From Cunninghamia lanceolata (lineage: Eukaryota > Streptophyta > Pinopsida > Cupressales > Cupressaceae): 64,000 bases of DNA. The stretch lies in contig BSBN01001225.1 in assembly GCA_027924645.1 (NCBI GenBank), forward strand, positions 11,550,001 to 11,614,000, given 5' to 3'. The notes under the pieces were generated by a model that saw only the letters and a list, made by a program, of their open reading frames with translations, was not told the origin of the DNA and did not search any database. The position numbers and the translations under genes were made by a program. Every line of letters begins with the position of its first letter. Within the stretch, counting starts at the first letter, position 1. Below are positions 56,119-64,000 of the stretch, piece after piece.

Positions 56119-57535
56119 TGTAATGTCCCCTTTCAGGATAATCCTGATTTCTTTACCTGCATACAATAATAATCACTAGAAAGGGACATTAGAAATATTA
56201 AAGATCAATAAATTAGATAATTATTAATGAGATCAATACTTCATAACATAAATAACGAGATCAAATTATCATAGCATAATCAATATTTAGTTCAATACAT
56301 ATATTAACAAGCACAAAGTATATGTTGATGCGTATTTTGTGACTGCAACAAACATTAGAATAAAATACAGAGTATTCTATCCTCTCTTGAATAAAGCTTC
56401 TCAGACGCTGAACTATGTGATCGAATGAGACTGCTTCAAGGTTCCTTTTGTGTCAGGTCTTGACGTGCATAGGGATAGACTCAGTGAAATGATGTGATTT
56501 GCTGGTAATCACAAGGGGACTTACGTATCAGACTTAGTGTTCAGTGCTCAAGGAAGAAAGTCAGAGGTTTCGGTGGATTCTGGAGTCTTCGACGTGGATT
56601 CCTCTTTTCCTGGACTGGATTCTCAACTTCTGGCGGAAAAGATCTAAGTTCAACCAGACTAACTTATATGGGTAATGAATGATTTTGCGATAGGCTCTTC
56701 TATAATCTACTCCTAAGGAAATTCAAAGAAAATAAAAAAAAAGATAGGGATAGTGGAGGAGAGTTGAGGGATCTAAATGACGGGAAAGACTACTACTGAA
56801 GATTGATGTTGGAACCACGCTTCTGCTTCGTCATGCGACAATAGCTAGGCAGAGATGGTGCGATCTCCTGGGATAGCGGCAGGGATTTTCACACTGTCCT
56901 GACATGGAACACGAGACTGATCATTCAGGAACAGTCGAAGTTAAGCTTGGGATTAGTTTAGACTAACCATACAAAGTGATTTGCAAGCCACAGATCACAA
57001 ATGGTATGAACAAATTAGCATTCAATCATTCAACAATAGCATTTTCCATCATATTAACTAACAAAGGCTTAAAATAAAGGAAATAACTTGAATAAACTTA
57101 TAGATTTGCTTCAAGGAATCAATAAGACCATGTCAAACATCCAAAGAATCATATGAACACCAATATCCAATGCTTATATTCTTGCTTCAGAAGTCTGTAT
57201 TACAACAATCCAACTGATCCTTGGAGTTTCAACTCAGAAATACAGTGCAGAAATGAAACTAACTACTAGGGTGCTCTAGGAGCATCAAAATGATGGAAAA
57301 AGAGAGAGAAGAAGATCCTTCAAATGAGACCTCTCAGCCTTTATATAGGCAACCAAAATACATTAGGGCAAAAAAAAGGAAATCAAATTTCCCTGAAATG
57401 TGTGCCATGGGTCAGAAACCCTAGGAAAAGTAGGTGGGGTCGTCAGATTCCTCATGTAGGTGACTGCCACCTGTCCTAGACGTCAGAAGGTGAAAGGATG
57501 ACCACCATCTGTCCTGGGTGTGCCAACTGTCTAGG
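56119..57535 (-). repeat. Probable 3' LTR of an unidentified retroelement
   Basis: The plus-strand edge TGTAATGTCCCC (56119-56130) resembles the chromodomain gypsy LTR start. In minus orientation GCCTATATAAAGG (around 57349-57337) is a good TATA box, placed as in an LTR promoter, and the ORF 57535-59374 lies upstream of it. Near the edge, TAATGTCCCCTTTC (56121-56134) pairs with GAAAGGGACATTA (56179-56191). The high-coordinate boundary is not determined, and no second copy is present. Confidence 0.5.
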
Positions 57536-59374
57536 ACTCCTGGACAAGACTGTCCTGCCTGTCTGGAACTTCCTCCTGCTCCTTAGTCTCTGCCTCCAGG
57601 AACCTGGTCAGGATGACTTCCAACTCCTCCATAGGAATATTGCGCATGTTCTCAATCTGGAACTCCATGACGGACGCGGTGGTGGCACAGGCAACAAGGA
57701 TATTTTCCCAATCTGCCCTTAGCTCCTAGATATTATTAATGAAGATCAAGAATGAGGATGCATCCTCAAGATGGGATTCTTGGGTAGGATAAGCAGCTTT
57801 GAAGTATATACTCCGCATCTTGCCTTTCAATTCCTCTTAAGTCAATGACTCCATCCGGTGCTAACTCCAGATCAAACTAAGCCTCCAAGGATATAAGGAT
57901 TTTGTCCTAGATTTCCTTCAACATGGCGTGGGCCTGGTAAGTGTCACCTTCAATCTTCTCAAGGTTATCCCTCTTCATGACCAAGGCGGAATACCAGCTA
58001 AGGAAATCATATACTGAATTTGCATGTATTACTTTGTTCCTCACCAAGTCCGGCTTCAGAGTGTTCAATAGTGCCTTCAGTCTAGGGATGGTTTCCTCCC
58101 GGACGACTATGAATTGCTGACATGCATCTAGAATGGCTTGAATTCTATCCATGAGTGTTGTAACTCTCCTGTTCACCTGGACGAGGTCTTCTATGAACTT
58201 ATGGGCTCTATCCGAGACCTTCTCCATCCAACCTTTTGCCATATGGCCGGCTGTCCTCAAAATTTCAACCTCAGCTAATGAATCCTTAGTTATGCTTAGA
58301 GGTTGGGCCGTTGCTCCTTGGGCAGACTGCAATGGGCCCATGAGCTGCTGGATGTGCTGCCGTAATTCCTCATTCTCTTGCTTCAACCGATTCTTCTTTT
58401 CTTCTTCCTTCCTCAACCTTTCTCGGATGGCGGCAACGGAATCCTCCAGCTCCTCCATTTCTTGATTCTTCGTGGTTGGTCCAAGGTCGACCTTCAAGAT
58501 GTCAAAATCATCCGGACTGATGCCCTCCTTTGCTTCGGTTACCCTGGGAATTGCCACCTCTACTCGGCAGGACCCTGATTCACCCCTTGTGATTCGGGAA
58601 AACTTCTTTGCCTTCTTTGGATCTGCGGATTTCCCTATCCTGGCCAGAAAATCACCAAGTTCGGTGGAAGGATCATTCTTCCTGATTGTCTTCTTCCGCA
58701 ACCTGTCCTGCGACCAATTGGGTTTTGAGGATGGAATGACTTCCTTCTGTGGTTCCTGTGGACCTTGACCAACTTGTGGTGTGGATGCGGTACTTCGCCA
58801 GAATTGAACTCCTCGTCGAGGAATTCCATATCAGGGTGATGGAGCATGTCCTCAAGTCGGACCTCCCCTGGATTCCGCGGTGGAGGGTTAGGTTGATTTC
58901 CCACCATCAGGCTGGGAGTCCGTTCCCGGGTGGGATCCATGGACTCATTATCTTCCTGATCAGATTGCTCATTCGGGACCATTTCCTCCCCCACGGGTCC
59001 TTTACCTTTAACTGTTTGCACATTCTCGAAAAGATCAACCTCCCGGACGAAAGAAGTGCTGGCAAAGTGAGGCCTGGATGCATTCTGCTCTTCCTAGTCA
59101 GGCCTGCTGATAGGTTCCTTCCGAGCCTTTACTCTCTTCGCTGGTGGATCGTCCGCAGCCCTGTTCCTTACTTCCTGTCTTCCTGTTTCTTGTCTCTTAC
59201 TTCCTGTCTTCCTGTTTCTTGTTCCTTCACAGGGGCTTCTTCGGTCATGTCCTCTTCGGAAGACTGAGAATCCAAGTCTCCCATCAGGTCATAAGTCGGG
59301 CGTATGCCCCTCTTGTGCAGTTTCTCCGTCTGCTGGTTTATCCATTTCTATGTTACCGTTAGCACGGGAGCCAT
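57535..59374 (-). pseudogene. Large coiled-coil ORF of an unidentified retroelement
   Basis: Minus-strand reading starts MAPVLTVT*KWINQQTEKLHKRG (ATG 59374), then MGDLDSQSSEEDMTEEAPVKEQ, a basic segment, DLFENVQTVKGKGPVGEE, RLEDMLHHPDMEFLDEEF, RKNDPSTELGDFLARIGKSADPKKAKKF, a strong coiled coil (AAIRERLRKEEEKKNRLKQENEELRQHIQQLM, with heptads) and helices to HAMLKEI (57907). Text continues in another frame to EVPDRQDSLVQES near 57535. Two or three frameshifts are visible, one from a 29-bp tandem duplication at 59170-59227. About 610 codons. I do not recognise it. It may be a gag-like or extra ORF, because it sits upstream of a probable 3' LTR. Confidence 0.55.
59170..59227. repeat. 29-bp tandem duplication
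   Basis: ACTTCCTGTCTTCCTGTTTC plus nine bases is repeated at 59170 and 59199. The 29-bp period is not a multiple of three and shifts the frame of the minus-strand ORF. Confidence 0.85.
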
Positions 59375-59819
59375 TATATCGTCTAAGTGGGTGACCTCCG
59401 GATCGGACTTGTTGTGATGTAATCACACATCGCCCCATTGCAAATGGGGACCCCCTCTTTTTTTTTTGCTTTCTCACTTCGTTTTGCTTTAAAGTTTAGT
59501 TTTGCTCTGAGCTTGTAGGGTTTTGGTAGTGTTGTTTTGCCCATGTCTCGACAGTTTCTTGCCAAGAGGTCTATATGCCTTCTACTGATGCATGTCACTG
59601 AGACCCTGAAAATGACTAAGTCTGATATCCTGAAAATCCTGAAAAAATGACTAAGTCTGAAATCTGGTGGATCCTCAGAAATCTAGAATCTGCATGCTAA
59701 ATCCTATGGATCCAGGACCTATCTCAAACATCCTGGAAGTATATTGATAAATATTTAAAGTATAAGAAACTCAATACTTAAACATATTTTCAATATACTT
59801 CCATTCAGGAAATCCAAAA

Positions 59820-62800
59820 TTTGACTAAGGCAAGAAATTCCTCACTCCATGTCCAAACCCGCCCAGTCTGGGCGGCCTCACAAGGTCCTCTTGGACATTG
59901 TCTTCACCTCCAGGAGAGTCAGTCCAGACGACACTCACAAATCCGCCCAAGCAAAAATGGTTAAGTTTTCAAGGTTTTCCAATGAAATTCCAATGAAAGT
60001 TTGCAAGTTAGATAGAATCAAGGGCATTTTAAGCAAAAATCCATGCATCACCTCTCAACCCGCCCATGCTGGGCGGCCTCATGAGGGAGTGATGGACAAT
60101 GTCTCGTGCCACATCAATCCCTCCACACACTGCTCTCAAACCCGCCCTAGGAGGAAAATGGTTTAGTGTTGAAGTTTTTGCATGCATAGAGCACTGAGAT
60201 GTGATGGTTTGTAGGCAAGGATTGAGTTCAAGTAAGTTTCAAGTTCAAGTCCAAAGGTCACTCCTCAACCCGCCCTATCTGGGCGGCTTTAGCATATAGA
60301 CATGGATGATGTCTTCACTACCTCATGACACTCTCCAGACACAGCCTCCAATCCCGCACTAGGAGAGATTGAGCAAGTTTTGAAGTGTTTTAACACTAAA
60401 CATAAAAGATGATGAAGTTTTGAATTGAAAGCTTGAAGGGTTAAAGGATCAAGTGAGTTTGAAGTTGAAATCCACATCATCCTCCTAAACCCGACCTACT
60501 TGGGCGGCCTCAAGAGGTCCTTGTGGATTGGACTCCCTGACGCATGAAGATCTCCAAGCACTCTCTCCAAAGCCGCTCAGGATGAGGGATAACATAAACT
60601 GCTAAGTTTGTTTGATCAAGATGATGCCAAGGAGAGGTTAGAGTCAAGTTCAAGGGTGAGAAGTTCCTAAATGTTGAAAATCCAGACTACATCTTCAAAC
60701 CCGCCCATGCTAGGCGGCCTTGAGCTCTATGCTTGGATAGCTTCATCTCCTTCCACATCATTCACTCCAGACAGTACTTCCAAACTCGCCCTAGGAGAGA
60801 TTGTGCAAATTTTGAAGTGTTTCAACACAAAATATAGAAGGTGATAAAGTTGGATGGAAATTTGAAGGTTTTGAAGGCATTAAGTGAGTTTGAAGTCAAA
60901 GTCCAAGGGGTACCCCTAAAGCCGCCCTACCTGGGCGGCCTCAAGAAGACCTTGTGGACTATCTCACCTGACACAAGAAGTTCTCCAAACACTTGCTTCA
61001 AAACCGCCCAGGGTGAAGGACAATGCAATTTGCAAGGTTGTGTGTTAAGTATAGTCAAGATGATATCACAAGGAAAGTGTTAGATTTAGGGCAAACAACT
61101 AAGAGGGGGGGAGGGTGAATCAGTTGTTCAAAACTTTCTTCTTTCAACACTTGTATTCACTTAACAATAAATCAATCATGAAAACTTAATGTAATTAATC
61201 AAGAGCAGAAACACATCTACACATGAGACACCAAGATTTTGACGTGGAAAACCCGGTTAAGGGAAAAACCACGGGGTGACTACCCCAAGATATTATTCTC
61301 TGTTAGAAGAATAGAAAGAATAAGATGGCACATGCCAATTAGGGCTCACTGCCCGAGCACACTGCTCACAAGAGGCTCACTGCCTACAAGAGACACACTG
61401 TCTACAATAAATGAGTATTACATACTTGAACTGGTAAATAGCATCGTCACCATGCTTGAATCAGTTCCATTAAGGCCCAAATCCTTCTGCTCTTCCTTTC
61501 GCTCTTCTCCTCGCTACCACACACTCATCCCCACAAGTACACTCTTGAAATGACTTCGCAAACCTTTATTTATACACGACATCAACTTAGGAACAATCAT
61601 CTAAGTCGGCAAGCAACCACAAGAACATTCGCAAGGTGTATAATTCATCCGGTCGGCCAGTCATAGAAAGAACACCTTCTTCCGGAAGTATTTCTTCAAT
61701 TTCGGGCTCCAATTCTAATGCGGACCATCAACATGAACTGAACATAATCCAAGGACCTTCACAAGCTTTCCTGAATCACCAGGAACATCCGCACTTCCTC
61801 TACTTATTGAAATCCTTCTCTCCTACATCCGGAACCTCAAGAACACAGTCTGTTATCACTGTCACAAAGGAATAGGTTCTTCTGGACCTTCAAACCACAA
61901 ACCGATCTGCTTGACACTTCACAAGGACGTTCTAAACACTTGCTCAAATCCACAGAGTGGGATAATGCATTACCGGACCTTACCGGACCTATCTGTCTCA
62001 CTCTGTCACCACTGAGCACTTGTCTGAACCGGTTCTACTTGAGCGACCATAACTTCTTCAGATCTTCATGTAGATCCCTGAAAACTTGACTGGAACATCT
62101 CAAGACTTATATCTACAAACCCTTTAAACCGCATCCTCTGATCTTCAACCTATCTTGGACTTTTACCTTGTTATCATCACTGTTCCTGATTGAGACTAAT
62201 TTTCTCAATATCCTCAGCACACAGCTCACCCAATCCTTCTCATTAATGCAACATGAGTATGTTGACATCAATGACAACACTGGTTTAACCCATACTTGCA
62301 ACAGAAAGGAGATAGTCAAGTTTAAGGCATGAAAAGTTTCTAAGTGTTGAAAATCCACAACCTACTCTCAAATCCGCCCTACTTGGGCGGCCGAGAGAGG
62401 TCAGCTTGGAATTTTGATGTCAAAGCAATGCAACTACTCTGTCTTGACTCCTTAACTCATCATGATGGAAATTTGACTAAGTCTTAAGGAGCAAGGAGAG
62501 AGACATCTTCATGAGGAGAGGAATCAAACTTAAGTGAAGAAATCCAGACACCTCTTCCAAACCCGCCCATGCTAGGCGGCCTTGAGCTCCATGCTTGGAC
62601 TATGTCACCTCTTGCACATCACACTCTCCAGACAACACAGTTAAACCCGCTCAAGAAGAAAACCTATCAAGTTTGCAATGTTTTGAGTTCAAGTACAGTG
62701 AGATCATGTAGATTAGATGAAAGTTCATAAGTTTGAATGTATTTTAAGGCATTTTGAAGGATAATCCAAGGGGTACCCTCAAACCCGCCCTACTTGGGCA

Positions 62801-64000
62801 GCCTCAAGGGGTGTTTGTGGATTATGCCTTCTTTCACATGAAACATTCCATACATTGCCTCCTAAGCCGCTCAGAGTGAAGATAGTGAAATATGCAAGAA
62901 GGGATTAATGAATTGATGAGTTTGGAAGGGTTTAGAATGCTCTAAGTGAAGTAATCCAGATACCTTCTCCAAACCCACCCTTGCTAGGCGGTCTTCATCT
63001 CCCTGCTTGGACTACATGTCCATCACAACACTTCAGCCATCTATCACCTCTAAATCCGCCATCCACTTGGAGATATGTAAGTTTACTTAGAAGAAGATGA
63101 GATTGTCAAGGAGGAAACTAGTTTAAGAGAAAGAATCCACACCTACCTCTCAAACCCGCCCTACTTGGGCGGCCTCAAGAGGTGTCCATGGACTGTGCCT
63201 TGTCCCATATTAAAACATTCCATACACTGCTTCCTAAATCGCCCAGGGTGAAGAATAACATAAGTTGCAAGTTTGTTTGATGAATGACCAAGATCACACT
63301 CAGAAGATGAGATAATTAAGGTCATTCTAGGAGAAGGAAGTTTGAAAGACACTAAGTCATGGAGGTGGAAGAGGAGTGTCAAGGTTAGGATAGAGAAGTG
63401 TGCACATGGCAAAATCCTTACTAGCACTCCCAAGCTGCCGGATATCACTAAGACAGATGGACAAGATCACTTGACATGCAAGATGTGTCTTTAACCACAC
63501 AAACACCTCAAAATTGGCTAAGTCTTAAGGGTGTTGGAGAGAAGGTCTTCATGAGGAGATGAATGAGCAAAGTGAAGCAATCCATACACACTTTCAGGAC
63601 TATCTTGTCAAGAGACTCCCACCTTCATGCACCTCTTTCACATTAAACACTCCATACATTCACTCTAAACCTGCCCATGCTCTAAGAGTTTTACATAGCA
63701 TTCAAGGAGGTTAAAACATCAATAACACAAGCAAGGGTTTCTATGTTGTCAAAACCAAGTTAGAAAGTGCCTAAGTGATAAAATCCACACACCTCCCTCA
63801 AACCCGCCCATGCTAGGCAGCCTTGAGCCCTTCATCCAGACAAGGTCTTGTCCACAACACACACTCCGCACACGCCCTCCAAATCCGCCCAACATAGGCA
63901 CTTCAGAGACTTAGGCATGGATTTCATGCGAAAGGGTATGTTTTGAAATGTCATTTTTTTAATCCCACATGCATAAGATGAATGTAATTTGTTATTGAAA
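59820..64000. repeat. Tandem array with GC-rich palindromic core (about 180-222 bp units)
   Basis: A 17-nt near-palindrome, CCGCCCATGCTGGGCGG and variants, recurs at 59859, 60060, 60270, 60491, 60701, 60922, 62374, 62563, 62785, 62975, 63156 and 63804, followed by CCTCAAGAGG- or CCTTGAGCTC-type text. Spacing is 201, 210, 221, 210 and 221, then (after removing the LTR insertion) 221, 189, 222, 190 and 181. A weaker half-site (CCGCCCTAGGAG or CCGCTCAGGATGAAG) lies near mid-unit. Two variants, CTACTTGGGCGG and CATGCTAGGCGG, tend to alternate, suggesting a dimeric unit. The array continues past the window. The ORFs read in it are spurious. Confidence 0.9.
61078..62303 (-). mobile_element. Solo LTR of the Sirevirus-like copia family
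   Basis: A 1226-bp segment, TGTTAGATTT...TTGCAACA on the plus strand, is flanked by the exact TSD GAAAG (61073-61077 and 62304-62308). In reverse complement its 3' half matches the LTR at 2826-3909 (the 'gtgagcctcttgtgagcag' and 'cccgtggttttt/ctcccttaa' blocks), and it carries GTTGTCATTGATGTCAAC near its 5' end. No internal sequence is present, as expected after LTR-LTR recombination. Confidence 0.93.

Noticed and set aside
58749..59267. 172-codon plus-strand ORF
   Set aside because: Antisense to the coiled-coil ORF. No domain and no promoter; the minus-strand reading gives the coherent protein.
60841..61083. ORFs within the tandem array
   Set aside because: They cross repeat units and the LTR boundary and do not recur from unit to unit.
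59859..63820. CRISPR-like array of palindromic repeats
   Set aside because: Unit length (about 180-222 bp), diverged spacers that are themselves repeats, eukaryotic retroelement context and no cas genes. It is a tandem satellite or UTR repeat.

Overview
This window looks like intergenic heterochromatin of a large seed-plant nuclear genome. It is AT-rich and holds no intact cellular gene. It is mostly old, nested LTR retrotransposons carrying plant-type signals: primer binding sites (PBS) matching the 3' end of plant initiator-Met tRNA, a chromodomain gypsy element, Sirevirus-like copia elements, a plant L1-type LINE with a DUF4283-like ORF1, and fragments of plant PPR and GH9 genes. LTR pairs that differ by several percent, the elements' size and their density make a gymnosperm (conifer-like) genome my best guess. 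The sequence alone does not prove it.

Layout. 1-3909: 3' part of a Sirevirus-like copia element (+), with a large lysine/glutamate-rich ORF, several polypurine tracts and the 3' LTR. It abuts a gypsy element (-) at 3910-9968 that keeps protease, gag, an extra upstream ORF, PBS and a 3.5 kb 5' LTR. 9969-11370: spacer. 11371-19321: full-length chromodomain gypsy (+) with two LTRs, riddled with stops at former Gln/Arg codons. 19322-20236: spacer with hairpins. 20237-30359: full-length Sirevirus-like copia (+), TSD TGTCT, whose integrase is interrupted by a solo-LTR-like insertion at 24576-25955. 30360-32089: spacer.

32090-45590: a decayed PPR-type gene fragment split by a copia element (-; 32515-44824; TSD GTAAG). 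That element's gag is in turn split by a second copia element (-; 37292-43722; TSD GAAAC). This gives an order: PPR copy, then outer copia, then inner copia. 45659-46006: GH9 endoglucanase pseudogene with a deleted middle. 46007-48057: spacer, a perfect hairpin and a microsatellite. 48058-51790: LINE (-) truncated at both ends. 51791-55430: spacer with one candidate exon. 55431-55743: a complete 313-bp miniature LTR element (TRIM/SMART class). 56119-59374: LTR-like segment plus an unrecognised coiled-coil ORF of a larger retroelement (-). 59820-64000: tandem array of about 180-222-bp repeats built round a GC-rich palindrome, interrupted by a solo LTR at 61078-62303 with a perfect 5-bp TSD.

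The items most worth following up are the miniature LTR element, the palindromic satellite array with its solo LTR, the inverted repeat bracketing the polypurine-tract/LTR junction in two Sirevirus-like families, and the two unrecognised retroelement ORFs. All coordinates, alignments and difference counts were made by eye.
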